The notes beneath the pieces are model-generated. The model worked only from the letters and a program-made list of their open reading frames with translations, was not told where the DNA came from and did no database searches. DNA of 64,000 nt from Zingiber officinale (lineage: Eukaryota; Streptophyta; Magnoliopsida; Zingiberales; Zingiberaceae), in the NCBI RefSeq assembly GCF_018446385.1, contig NW_024589861.1, positions 1 through 64,000 on the forward strand, read 5' to 3'. Numbering within the stretch: the stretch's first letter is position 1; every line of letters begins with the position of its first letter. A program made the position numbers and the translations under genes. Below are positions 44,967 through 57,590 of this stretch, in pieces.

Positions 44967-46479
44967 ATAATTGCTATTGTAACAGTTAAAAAAATCACAC
45001 CCGCTACAATTATATAATAGTTATAAATAATAGCTACGATAATTATGTAATGGTTATAATCTCGTAGTTATTATAACAGCCTAAAAACAAAAAATAAGAA
45101 CAATTTTGAAAAATAAAAGGTCCAGTATCAGGATAAAATCTTCTTTTGATAATAAATGAAAAAAAAAACATCCTTCCGATTATTGCTATATATGCATGGT
45201 GGTCGATGATTATGATTAAGTAAAGAATGCAAGATGGGGAGCATCAACCATTGCGTGTGGAAATGGAAAACATTAAAATTAATAGTTGTAACCCGTGCGG
45301 ACTAGTGATATGGATGTCTTAACTAATCTATTATTACGTTAATTATACCATGGTCTATCTACTATATTATTTAAACCTCTCTCTTCATGCTTTCATTGCC
45401 TCATTCAATTCCTCTCTGCAAAGGGCTACAATTAGTTCTAAATAAACTTGGGTTATATGGCTAAGTGAGAGGGTGATGTTGGAATGGCTCGATCAGATTG
45501 AATCATAAATCTTATGTTTTATTTGTTTGTGATTTCATCGATTTGATTGAGCCGTGCCAATATCGATCTTTGCTTGGTCTACGATATATCGTCATCTAGA
45601 TGCTTATGTTAAGTTGGAGTGGCTTGGATTATAAAGCAAGGTATGAGCTAAATTATATTTAATTTTTCTGTTATTATTCATTCTCAACAGATGCATCAAC
45701 TTAGAGGAAACAAATTAGTAATAATTTTGTAATAACATATAAATTAAATTTATAGTAGTCTTTAGTTAATTACTTTTTATAACTAAATAGATGTAAGCAC
45801 AATTTAATAATTATAAATATGACATCAATTGTAATGATATTAGGCTATTATATCTCTAATAGCCACTTTATAAAAATCACAATATAAAATTATACCTTTA
45901 GAGCTCTTCAATTGTCTATATATCTTATGTTACAATAGGCTCAATCCGAAAGATTTAATTGAGCTATGATCAATATGATCAACACAACTACATTTATGAG
46001 CTTACTCTTCAACCCTTGTAAAATTATTATTTATATTATTTGGATAATATAGGTGTTCAGACTTCATCCAATTAGATAAATGGTCTTCCCCTTATTTATA
46101 ATCCGGATGACGCCAAACAAAATACCGATTATTCTATAGTTAGCTTTAATTGAGAATTTTCAAGGAAGACAAGAAATCATCAAACGCAGAGAATTCCTCT
46201 TTAGGTGTAATTGAATAAAATTAATTCAAATAAAGATAATGTCTTAATATCAACAAAATAAATGTTTAATAGTCTCTAAACCCCTAAACCATGTAAAATA
46301 AGAAAAATAACTTTAATAAAAAGGACTAAAAGTCTTTGAAATCTCCTAAAAGACTTTAATGATATTTTTAGAGTATAATACTGGGTAGTTATGAGTTACA
46401 CTAATAATAAATAATAATCTCTAAATAAGTTTTGATTTAATATATTATATGTCCCGTGATTCAATATGAATAAAAAAGT
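44967..46479. other. AT-rich spacer
   Basis: Nothing gene-like is seen. A short run of related words around ATAATAGTTATAAATAATAG at 45010-45080 resembles the decayed repeat at 43811-44280. Confidence 0.35.
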
Positions 46480-46572
46480 TATAATTTTTCAAAATTATGT
46501 TGTTTGGCATCACAAACTCCCGCATTATAATTTTTCAAAGTTATGTTGTTTGGCATCACAAACTCCCGCATC
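46480..46572. repeat. 46-bp tandem duplication
   Basis: Two adjacent copies of a unit starting TATAATTTTTCAAA and ending AACTCCCGCAT differ at one base. This is a recent local duplication in non-coding DNA. Confidence 0.9.
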
Positions 46573-46676
46573 ACCTGATAAAATTGAAGCACAACTTATG
46601 CATATTTAGAGGCCGACCTCTAGAATATTCATTTTTATTGAAATTCAAATTTGGATCTTCTTATTTGTTCCCTTAA

Positions 46677-46989
46677 GGGCCTCTCTAGTTATAGGAGCTC
46701 CCATAAAGATTTTTCCCTTATAAATCACGTCAATGTCATATCAAAAGTAAAAGATCTCATCTATCTCTCCACTATCAAAATTTTTTTCAACAACTTAATT
46801 ATGAGTCCCATTTATTTTTTTTCAAAAATAAATCATTATCAAATTATAAACACCATTTTAATTTTTTTAAGAAATAAAAAATTAATAGGAGTGATTTCAT
46901 ATTTGGGAAGCCGCTCTCAAGCTTAATTAAAAGAAACTCCCTCCTATTATTTACCATGTCATTCAAATGGGCTCCCATTACGAATGCTC
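46677..46989. mobile_element. Tourist-like MITE, first of three abutting copies (313 bp)
   Basis: It is flanked by TAA at 46674-46676 and 46990-46992. Its start GGGCCTCTCTAGTTATAGG and end TACGAATGCTC are related to the other two. It shares ATCTCATCTATCTCTCCACT with 42080-42892. Confidence 0.62.
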
Positions 46990-46992
46990 TAA

Positions 46993-47336
46993 GGGCATTT
47001 TCAAGGGTGGAAGCTCTCATAAACTTCGACAATGTCACATTAATACCATATCAAAAATAAAAAATCTTATTCATCTCTCAACTATAAAAAACTTCTTAAT
47101 AAATCTTTTATAAGTCCCACATTTTACAAAAAATACAATTACAAAATTACAACCTCTCAATAACTCCTTTACTGTGTTTTTTAAAATAAAAATTATAATT
47201 AAAAAATAATTTTAATTTTAAGAGAAAGAGTAAGGAAAGGCTCGCGGTAGAAAGCGAAAAAAACTCCCTCCCACTATGGAAGGGAGCTCCCTCACTACTA
47301 TCACATCAGCAATAAGTGCTTTCATTATGGATGCTC
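46993..47336. mobile_element. Tourist-like MITE, second of three abutting copies (344 bp)
   Basis: It starts GGGCATTTTCAAGGGTGG and ends CATTATGGATGCTC. TAA lies on both sides (46990-46992, 47337-47339). It shares the inner words CTCTCAACTATAAAAA and AAGTCCCACATTTT with its neighbours. Confidence 0.68.
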
Positions 47337-47339
47337 TAA

Positions 47340-48413
47340 GGACATCCATAGTAGTGAGAGCTCTCCATGAACTTCCTCAATGCTACATTAGCATCACCTC
47401 AAAGTAAAAATCTTTGCATATCTCTCTGCTATTAAAAAATCTCTTAATAATTTCTTTATGAGTTTCATTTTTTTTCGTTATATTTTACCTTCTATATAAT
47501 TAAAACCCCCCACACCACACATCTCTCCCTTAATTAAAAAACCTCTCCACTATCATATTTAAATTAAAAATTTTATTTTAATAATTGATCCGGCGGTAAG
47601 AAGGGGGGATCCACTTCCTGAAGGGTCTCAGCTTGAGGACAGATGGAGGGCTGACTAAGCGGTTAATGGCCGCGCCGAGCAGCTGAGTAGGTCCGAGCGG
47701 AACCAAAGATAACCCAGTCATGAGCTGGGGTTTCCGACGCTAAGGCAGGAGAACCGAATGGCCGATCGGAGCGTCTGCCCGGCTGGGACCGAAGGTCCGA
47801 GCGGGTGGTCCGTTCGGCCAGGATAAGGGCGAGGGTATGAAGGTTAGCCGAGCGGCCTATTCGTTCGGCTCAGGATATGGGGTGTCAGCAAGGGCATGTC
47901 TGATGATTACGCCGTACACAAGAGTGTACGATGGAGGATCTCGCCGTCACATTATGGAGAGGTTGATATAGTGGCGGTATGGCCTTATGGGCGTCTTTCT
48001 GACAGACCCATACTTGGGCATGATCCTTCTGACAGACCCTTACCTGGGCATGGTCGAAAGCAGGTGATTGCTTTGATTGACGCGCCCAGGCTCCTTCGAG
48101 AGGTCTATATAAGGTCTCCATTTCTTCACCGGAGGTACACAAGTCTTCATCCGGAGGCCACCTTTTTGTTATTCCTCGCCTGACTTGAGCGTCGGAGGGC
48201 CGTCGCCGGGACACCCCTCCCGACTCGGTTTTGCTGCAGGTTCACCGGAGCACTCGAGGATCCAGCAGGGAACGCCACGTGCCCAGTGTCCGTTGACTCC
48301 TGGTTCAGACAGGATCAATAATAATAAAAAAACATGAAGGAGCAGCCTCGTAAACATGGAGTCACTCCTTGCCAAAGTATGACACGTTAACAATGGGAGT
48401 TAATAAAGAACTC
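47340..48413. mobile_element. Tourist-like MITE, third abutting copy, split by solo LTR E2
   Basis: It starts GGACATCCATAGTAGTGAG after TAA (47337-47339). The right end is less sure: after E2, sequence with AACAATGGGAGTTAAT reaches GAACTC followed by TAA (48414-48416). Without E2 the element would be about 340 bp, matching its neighbours. Confidence 0.5.
47586..48317 (+). mobile_element. Gypsy-like solo LTR E2 (732 bp)
   Basis: ATAAT flanks it at 47581-47585 and 48318-48322. The ends are TGATCCGGCGGTAAG and CAGACAGGATCA. TATA-like GTCTATATAAGGTC lies near 48103. It is related to E1 (26947-27748). Confidence 0.88.
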
Positions 48414-48449
48414 TAATTTGGATACTTTAAGTACTTTCTTACTCTAAAC

Positions 48450-48450
48450 A

Positions 48451-48511
<61 letters not shown>

Positions 48512-48512
48512 T
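48450..48512. repeat. Long (ATT)n microsatellite
   Basis: About twenty ATT units in a row, followed by a short ATTT run. It is probably length-variable between individuals. Confidence 0.9.
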
Positions 48513-51500
48513 ATTTATTTATTTTGGAGAGGTAATATTCTGTCCTATTTTAAAAATTATATGAGCATGATAATTCTATTGGGCCTAATATTTTCCTTCA
48601 ACTTTTCTTGGATTGTAGCCCATTCCTTTAGTTTATCATTCAAGCTCAACATCATCTCACCAGCTTAGAGATGATCTACTTCCAATAATCAGTGTACACT
48701 TTTCTAAATTATTACAATGGTCGATGATCATGATCGGTCGTTCCAGATTTAATGTTATCTATATGTTTTTTCATTACTTTCAATAATCAGCGTTCTATTA
48801 GCTTTTACCTTTTAAATCTGACACTGACACTGACACTGTTTATGGAGGAGAAAGATTTCTTTTAATTTTTCACTTCTAAAAAGCCAGAAATTATCTATTA
48901 ATGAATCACTTATTTGGCCACTGTTGAATTAATCATCCTGGGTTGAGCTTGGTGTTTTCGACAAATTCCCTGCAACGTATAGATGCTACAGAACAGGAAG
49001 CTAATTAAGCCAGCCCTTCTCTATCTTTACTCTACATACGCTGTCACTCACATGGATTCTTATGTTCACTGACAAGAAGATCACCTACTACAAAAGCACA
49101 AGATACTGCAAAAATTTTGACCTTGGAGGCGAGCCATGTCGTTCCCAATATATATAATTATTTAACTTGGATCGAAGTTATGCATTCCACATGATTGAAA
49201 CTATCAACGACAGCTCCAAACCACATGGAACCTCGAGCATGTTTGTCGTTTGATTGTTTCTGTATTGCAGCTTCGTTTCTCCCCACTGCACGCCGTTAAT
49301 AATAAAAAGAGGAAGAGGAGAAAAAGAAATGAATCGTAAAGTTCAATATTACCTACCTAATTTTTATAATTTCAAAATACAAATCACATTGCCGTTATAC
49401 TCCTTCCTTTCCACTAAATAATTATGTGGGTATGTACACCGTTAATGTACTCCTGCAAGTCTTCTTAATATATGCACACCATCACGAATCTTAATACATT
49501 CACACCATCACGATCTGAATTCGATAACATAAATTGATAGTAGTAAAATTTTAAACTTCGAAGGTTTAAGAAAATTTGTCATAAGTTCATTATAAGATTC
49601 AGGAATAAACTAACCAACACCAATAGATTTCTAGTACTCCCTTAGTTTGAAAAATATCAAAATTTTAAATGTATCGGACAGTTTTGTCTAAAATTGACTA
49701 ATAGACCTAGAAAACTTTGAATTATTTCAAATTAAAACAAATATACTCTTGTAAACTTCATTAATGCATACATGTCCTCATATCGAATTCAATAGCATAA
49801 ATTAAAAGTGGTGAATTTTAAAATTTACAAAGGCGTGAGAAAATTTGTCACAAAGACAATAATACTCATTAACCAATATCATCAATGAGTTCCTAGGACT
49901 CTCTTAGCTTGAAAAATATCATACTTTTAAATTTTTAAACTTCTAAATGTGTCAATTAGTTTTGTCTGAAATTAATTGTTGACTTAAAGAACTTCGAATC
50001 ATTTTAAATCAAGATCAATATACTTTTGTAACATTCTTAATGCATTCATGTCCTCATATCTTAATTTGATAGTATAAATTAAGAGCAATAAATATTTGAA
50101 CGGGTAAAGTAAAAATTTAGAGATGCGTACTCAAAGATATATAATTATTTTGTGGAAAGAAGTGAGGAGTATAACAAGAATGTGATATGTGAAATGGATA
50201 ATATTGAAATTTCCTCACATGGTTCAATAAAATGTTGAGAAAGCCTCCGGGAAATGGTGCAGCGACATGACGCATTCTCAATTTCCCAAGGATCGAGTTA
50301 CAATTTCGACAAAGTAATGAATACATTTCTTTTAATGAACAATTTACCTAAAAATGTTGGGCTTATGAATCATCCATTGTCCGTACTTCCTAATTTATTT
50401 TGATGATCAATGAAAATCTTCTGTGAGATGGACCAATTAAAAAAAAATACTAACAAAAAAAAAAGTTGACTTTAGAGAATTGAAACACGAGTAATTGTTG
50501 TGCGAGGTTCAATCATTGCAGTGCAGTAAAGAGGAAGAATTGAAGTTAAATTCCTTCCCTCTTCCGTGCCAATGGCGATGTAGGTGAAGCATACCACATT
50601 GGGCTGCCTATCAACTGCCTCTTGAAGAAATGACAGTCCATAATCCATTATTTTAAGCCCTGGATTCTGTGACAAACAATACTACCAATGGCGTGAAGAC
50701 CAATGAGGCATCTTCGCTTCTTTTTTGGGTGGGAAAAACTACCATATGGAGGAAGCTTCATTCAGCCATGGTGTTCATGCCCCTTTACGCTTCCATTAAT
50801 TTGCTTTCCAGAGTCATATTTTCTTATCTTTTCAGTTTGTCAAAAAAAAAAAAAAAAGCTGTAATCACTCTTTTAGCAAACTGTACGTAGAGGAGTGCCC
50901 CAATAGTCACGTAATTCTAAGTTTTTCGAAAAATCAACTTTCAATTTAAGCAGTAGAATTCAGGTATGAGTAGAGTATGGTCACATTCAGAAAACTCAAA
51001 ATGATTTTGAAATTTTTAAGATCAACAACGAGTTTTAACAAGTATGGCAGACTTAGATCTTTTAACAAGTAACTTATCTTGAGGTTAAGAAGATTTCAAA
51101 AATCTAATACTCTCGATTTAGAATGTGAAATTTAGATCTGAGAATGTGATTATATTTAGGAGTCTCTTGAAAGTGTAATGAATTTGATTTGAAGTTCCTA
51201 AGATCATTCATGAATTTGGATCAAAACTCACTTTGACCTTCAAATCAAATTATGAGCAATTATGAGCAATTGACAGCTAATAAAAGGGGTATAATGAGAA
51301 ACTATGTGTTTCGAGAAACAACTACATATTAAGGAAATTTAATTACGTGGTTCAATAAACTATGGTTTTCTTTAATCTCAACACTTTGTATCCTAAGCAC
51401 TGTATTGTGGCACGAAATGGAAGGGACGAAGGGTTTATGACAAATATGATGCTTCCTGAACAAACCCGAAGCTTCACTGTACTCGAACGGGAGAAGGCTA

Positions 51501-51991
51501 TGAGACAGTTTGGATCTGTCCTCCAACAAAAGAAATCTTTCCAGCAGTGAAGTGCAGTATACTTTAATAAGAAACATGTTTTCCACCGAGATCAGAATCA
51601 CATGACCTGGACAAGGTTCTTCTACTCCAAGCACTTATTCCTAGGAAAAGTTTGCATGAGACAAACTCAATTAATGACTCATGGCACTGGGCCTTGGCTG
51701 ATTTTAGCATCTGATCTTCCCCAGACTGACACACTGACCCAATTTTTCTCTCACAAGTCAACCATAGCTTGGTTCACCTACATCACCATTGCCTATCTAG
51801 GAGCAACACCGAAGTGACTATCAGGTTAAGGAAGAGCCCACTGAATGATCTATTAAACAAGTGAGGAGTTTGGTGGTTGAACTGTTTCATGAATTATTTG
51901 GGTTAGTTTGACTGTTTTCTCCACGCATTTGGCTTCTCATTCTTCTTCCTTCCTTTGATGTTTTTGTTTCTTCATCGTTGTAGGAATTAGA
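48513..51991. other. Spacer upstream of the DUF547 gene, with a decayed tandem repeat of about 275 bp at 49500-50100
   Basis: Two and part of a third copy of a roughly 275-bp unit occur. They share CATGTCCTCATATC, ATAGCATAAATTAAAAG-like runs, GAAAATTTGTCA, CTTAG(C/T)TTGAAAAATATCA and AGTTTTGTCT. Short frames at 50472-50675 (minus) and 51362-51817 (plus) are open, but I recognise none of them. The last 90 bases before 51992 (pyrimidine-rich, ending GTTGTAG) look like a 5'-UTR intron end of the DUF547 gene. Confidence 0.4.
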
Positions 51992-54840
51992 ATGGTGAAG
52001 TTCACAGCTGCAGCAAGAGACTCCATTGATGCAGTTTCTGCAATTCATAAGCGCTCAAAAAGGTTTCACTTTTGTGTTCGTCGTCTCTCTTCTACTCTTC
52101 TACTCTTCTTTAGGCGATTGTATGAACGAAAACCGTCTTCTACTAGATTTAATCAAATCCTAGATTTCTGAAATGACAGTGATTGTGAAAAGAGAATCAA
52201 GAAAGATAAGCTGGATGCATTGATCCAATCATTTCATCATGTTAGTGTGGTAGAGCTCTTTCCCTCCTTTTCTTCCCATTTTTTTTACTTAATGAGTTTC
52301 CAAATAGCTTTTTGGACTCTGCATTTGATATGGTTGCAAGGATAAAGAAGAAGACATTCTAGCTGAAATGAACAAAAGATCATCGCCAAAATATCTGATT
52401 GAAAGCTCTTTAAAGACAGAGGTAATATGGAAATTGTCCAAATGAATCTTGAGCATGTAGAACTATTTATTCATAGACGGCCTCTCACAGTCTCACTTCC
52501 TCAATGCAGATCCTACAACTGGAAAAATGCCTCAAAGATCAGATTGTGGTACGCCGGGCACTCGAAAAAGCACTGCAGCACGACATTTCTTATGTTGATG
52601 AATCATCTATTAGTTGCATCCCAAAAGTAAGCTCTTTCTTCTCTTAGCAGCATCCCTCGTGGCCTTTCAGCTGCTTCTTTATATATATATATATATCCAT
52701 ATATATTTCGATTATAATGGAAGATGCCTACATGACGAAGAATCAATATGAACCAGTAATTCAGATTTCACAATTGGCTCATCCAAATTTTTTTGATGTC
52801 AGCCAACAAAGGAACTAATAAGAGAGATTGCAATGTTAGAGTTAGAAGTTGTGCATTTGGAACAACATCTTCTATCCCTCTACCGGCGAGCATTTGAGCA
52901 ACAAATACCCAATGCACCACACCATGCCGTCGAAGATGAAACTACGCGACTGCTAGTTCCACAATCAGCACCATTTCCAGAATCTGCCTCGCATGATCTG
53001 TCTTTTAGAGAAGTAGCATCGGCAGTTCGAGGTCAAGAGAAGAATAGCCGCAGAATTCACCGCAGCCATTCGTCGTTAGTGCCACGTTCAGTTCGTTCAG
53101 CTACAGGGATACCTTGTGCTAAAAATCTAGCTCGAGCGTTTGGGGCATGCCATACTCTACCACTGTCTTTCCTTGAAGTATGTGATCATACTAAACCCTC
53201 TTCTTTCATGGTCACACTCTAAAGATGATAGCAAAAAGAAAGCTCTTTCTCCTTGGTTTCTAACAGTTGTTGCCTTTGGTCTATGGACAGCATGAGCAAA
53301 GCTTCAATTCAGGGGTGACGAGCCTCGCAGAACACCTCGGAACTACAATCAAGCATCACATTCCTGAAACACCAAACAGACTCTCTGAAGACATGGTCAG
53401 GTCAATGTGTGCCATCTATTGCAAACTTAGGGACCATCATGGTGTTTCATCTTCACCTACCTCCTCCTTCTCGTCAAGGACCACTTTCTCTCCCCGTTAT
53501 ACCAGAGAATTGTGGAGTCCTTGTCGTAAGAGGGATGCAATTCTTGACGCCTGGTTTGACAATTCTAGATGTTCTGAAAGATTGAAGGAGTTAAGCGGAC
53601 CTTACAGTATGATGGTAGAAGTGTCTTCCATTTGCAAGGCCAGTAGAAGGTGCAGTGATATCCAAGAAATGCTGCAAAGCTACAAGTAAGGCACTGCCTG
53701 ATTCATATTTGGTAATTGGAACTTTGATCTCTGTTACAAATGTAAGCACAGTGACAACTGAGATCCAAATAACTGCTTGATCTCAGTTTACACATCATAT
53801 AAAGCTTTTGTTTGTTGAGTTTGGAACTGACTTGTCCTGTTACAGAGTGCTTATGCAGAAACTGGAAACAGTTGACCTAAGAACGATGAACAACGAGGAA
53901 AAGATCGCATTCTGGATCAATATCCACAACGCAATGACGATGCATGTAACTACTTCATTTTCAGATAATTCATCATCAACCATTTAGCTTCCAGAAATTG
54001 ACCCTCATCTCCTGCTGTGATCGACAGTCATACTTGGAGCATGGGATTCCAGGAAGCAACATGAAAAAGGCTTCATTGGCCACCAAGGTAATCTAAAGTT
54101 ATTTTTGTTTTATAGAGATTGTAAGCTTGAAATGTTGATATTCTTCCTCTCAGAATGTGTACAATGTTGGCCGTCGAATGGTAAATGCTGATACTATACA
54201 GGGTTTCATACTCGGTTGCCGAATGCATCCTCCTGGGCAGGTATTTATAGCGCTTTTAATCCCTTTTTTGCATGATACTATGCTCAACTCTTCTTAATTG
54301 TAGTGGCTGAGGGCATTACTCTCCTCGAGAGTAAAGATCAAAGACAATGATGAATGGAAAGCCTTTGCCATTGAAAGCTCTGAACCTTTAATTCGCTTCG
54401 CACTTTGCTCAGGGAGCCATTCGGATCCTGCAGTAAAAATTTCTCACACTTATGTTTCTCTTCATCTGCAGCATGCTGAAAGTCTAAAACCTGTGTGAAA
54501 TGGCTTTGGCTGCCTTCTGCTCCAGGTTCGAGTGTACAACCCCAAGAGATTATTCCAACTGCTGCAGGCTGCAAAGATGGAGTACATCCATGCGACCGTG
54601 ACGATTGGCAAGGGACGCAGGATTCTTGTGCCAAAGATCTTGGACTACTTCGCGAGGGACTCCAACTTGTCCTCCCAGGAACTGGTGGAGATGATCAAGT
54701 GCCATCTTCCTGAAAGTTTAAGGCTCATCGTCGACGCATGCCAGGGAAGCAGTTCTGCAAAACTCATCGAGTGGGTGCCACACAACGTCTCTTTCAGATA
54801 CTTGTTGCCTAGGGACCTTGGAAATCTCAAGTCTCATTAA
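51992..54840 (+). CDS. DUF547 protein with N-terminal MIP1-type leucine zipper, 596 residues, 11 exons
   Basis: The exons are 51992-52062, 52180-52240, 52341-52421, 52510-52626, 52803-53177, 53291-53685, 53846-53945, 54028-54087, 54154-54240, 54304-54432 and 54526-54840. All have GT-AG ends and sum to 1791 nt in frame. Residues about 70-150 form the coiled coil known as the ternary-complex-factor MIP1 leucine zipper (LEKCLKDQIVVRRALEKALQ, then EIAMLELEVVHLEQHLLSLY). A Ser-rich linker with many basic residues follows. DUF547 covers about 380-540, with EEKIAFWINIHNAMTMH, YLEHGIP, IQGFILGCRMHPPGQWLRAL, RFALCSGSHSDPAVRVYNPK and ILVPKILDYFARD. The C terminus ends VSFRYLLPRDL. The biochemical role of these plant proteins is not established. 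The zipper suggests dimerisation or partner binding. A 5'-UTR intron ending at about 51983 is likely. Confidence 0.9.
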
Positions 54841-57590
54841 GAGAATAAAACATGCATTAATGTATGAATCCTTTGTAAAATTGTTGCTTTCCAAGTAATT
54901 AACGATCGTTTTGTTAACGGGCACACCCATCAACTATTCGTTGTTGTAACAAGTCTTTCCTAAGCCCCTGGGATTCAGTCATCATAGTTTGCTATTGAGA
55001 CAACTTTAATTCAACATAAAACAAATCATCAATAAGGCACGTTCTAATCATTTTCAATTATCAAGTAAAATGCTCTCAATGCTAAAACTTTTAAACCGGT
55101 GTCAACCTGCTGTTTAATGAGCATGATACAATGAATAGAGGAACAAGATCTCCCAAATACAAATCTTTTTGTGGCATATACTTTCAGTAACCTCGAAAAG
55201 GACAGATACATAAACACAACTATGCTTACAATTCAGTAACATACATTAATCATAAGTGTGTATAGACAAAGCAATGTAGCTGTTTATTCATGGAGACAGA
55301 TTCCTCAACAATAGATGACATATTTGACCTAATAACAGACAGTAGGCAAACTTACAACATCGAAACAGAATACCCATTTCATGACATTTCTTTGGTCACT
55401 TTGAATTCCATCCATAAGCACTGTATTGGACAGGATATCTGCACAACATCTTGGTTCATGAACGAGATGCAAGAGGAGGAAAATTAAAGAGCAAGGGAAT
55501 ACATGTATCAATGACCAGTCATATATGCAGAAGCATTCTTAGCATAAGAAACATTGAATCTAGATGATACAGATTCATTGTTGTAGGTCAAAAATCTGAG
55601 AAGATTGTTGAGATACACACACTATAAAACTCACAATTTGTGCTACCTAAATCAAACAAAATGCCAGGTTAGTTATGCGACTGCTTAGGAACTATAACAG
55701 TCATGAAAACAGCACTGAGGAGCAAAATCCTAACATCCAGAAGATAAAACGCAAAATAGAACGGATTTGGTGAAAAGGTAATGTGTTAAAAGAGTAGTAG
55801 AAAAAAAAAAATTTCTCTTGTCAAACGGAATCATCATTTCACAGTAACTCTAAAATCAACAAAATTGTACTCTAGAACTCCAAATATCTTTCAGTTGAAG
55901 ATCTAAGTGCTTTGTCAGTCAACTTTTGGATTGCTCAATTCCATCAATCTGAAGCTCTAAAATCAACAAAATTGTACTCTAGAACTCCAAATATCTTTCA
56001 ACTGAAGATCTAAGTGCTTTGTCAGTCAACTTTTGGATTGCTCAATTCCATCAATCTGAAGCCTAGCATGATAGACTTGTAGTCATTTCATGAACACCAT
56101 TTCCTCTAATATAAATAGCTAAAATATCATCAACACTAAAAATCTAGTAAAATCAAGTAGAAACACACCCTAAATTGAGTCTTTAATAAAATGGAACCTA
56201 AAAAAACATCAAATTTAGTCTATATTAAAACACTTAAAATTAAATCTTGATCAACTAAGCTAGCACCAAAATTTAGTTAAGCTAACTCCATATCTGAGTA
56301 AGTCAGCAAATCAATTTTTAATGCAGCTAGAAACAGCTACACCTCAATCTCATTAAACTAATACTTCAATTTAATTAAGCTATCACCTTACATAATGGTC
56401 TAATTGGTGGCCACAAACAAGTTCTAAATTGATTTATAACCACAATTCAAATTTTACAAGTCACTGTTGAATAATGATGTCTTGTTCACTTCAAGCTATT
56501 CAAACAAGAAAGTAGGCAAATGGTCATTTTTTCCAAAGGCTCTTAGAGCCATGCAAGATATTTTAAATATAAGTCTCTTTTAATACTTGGTACTATTTAT
56601 CGTCATGACATCGAATTTGCCAAGTAGACCAGGAGTTCACTGTTGAGAGCACTTTAAATTGTCGTAGTCATCAGGTGGGCCATCTTATCAATGGATTCAA
56701 ACGCTCTTAGGTTCCAAAAGGACCTGTCATTGTAACACACACACTAGATGATGAACGTTGAGAACACTTTGCATTGTCCTGGTCCTCAATTGGGCCATCT
56801 TAGTGGTGGATTAAAACATTATAAGTTCTAAAAAAATTTGTAATTGTACAAAAAGAATTTTTAATTCTTTCAATACCTAATTGCTCTAACAAATACTATC
56901 TTTTTCAAGATATTTTAGTAGTAGTTCTCCCTTTGAGCTGCTTGTTAACTTCATAACTGTTGGATAATTTAGAGCAGAATAATATTCACACCACTGCAAT
57001 ATCATTTAGAGGATTAAAATTCTGAGAAATTGTGAAGACACTAGATTGGACAAGGCCTCCAAGGAAAAAGAAATTTCTTGAGGAATTTCACAGCTCATTT
57101 CCTCATATTATTTTCAAGAAAAGCTGCACTGAAAAAGATAATGAAAAGGAATGGAGTTTGCCACGTATCTCTATATGTAAAAGAACCCTCGTTATAGATA
57201 AATTTAGTGTCTAGGTATCTGGTAACAAAACAAGATGATTCATAGCAGATTGGGAACAGCCTCATAAATAAATATATCAAGGGTTGCCAAATTGTGCTTA
57301 AAAGATCTGAAAGTGCTTTAACATGGTATCTGTGGCAAGAAATTCCAGTCCATAGGAAAACGTACTTGTAATTTGCAATGCATATAGTATTATTGTAGTA
57401 AAACCCATTTTCCTGATTTGCTAGTGCCATTCTAATTGTTACACATTGATACTACATTATTTGATCAAATTTATTTCTATAGGCATGCTTTGACTGTGTA
57501 TATTGAATTGTGACTGAAATAATCAGCATATTCTAAATTTGACAAATTAGCACAACTAATCAGCATACTAGTTTACCTGATTGATAAAAC
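54841..57590. other. Spacer between the convergent DUF547 and RHF2A-like genes, with tandem duplications
   Basis: Both 3' UTRs probably fall at the edges. An almost exact 107-bp tandem duplication lies at 55848-55954/55955-56061. A diverged repeat of about 115 bp lies at 56630-56830, its units sharing GTTGAGA(G/A)CACTTT, GGGCCATCTTA and GTTC(C/T)A. No convincing gene is seen. A short RNA gene cannot be excluded. Confidence 0.45.
55848..56061. repeat. 107-bp tandem duplication
   Basis: Two adjacent units starting CTCTAAAATCAACAAAATTG and ending CCATCAATCTGAAG differ at only two or so positions, so the duplication is recent. Confidence 0.92.

Noticed and set aside
50472-51817. Possible gene upstream of the DUF547 gene (minus frame 50472-50675, plus frames 51362-51817)
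   Set aside because: No recognisable domain, no in-frame splice partners, and frames on both strands are equally open.
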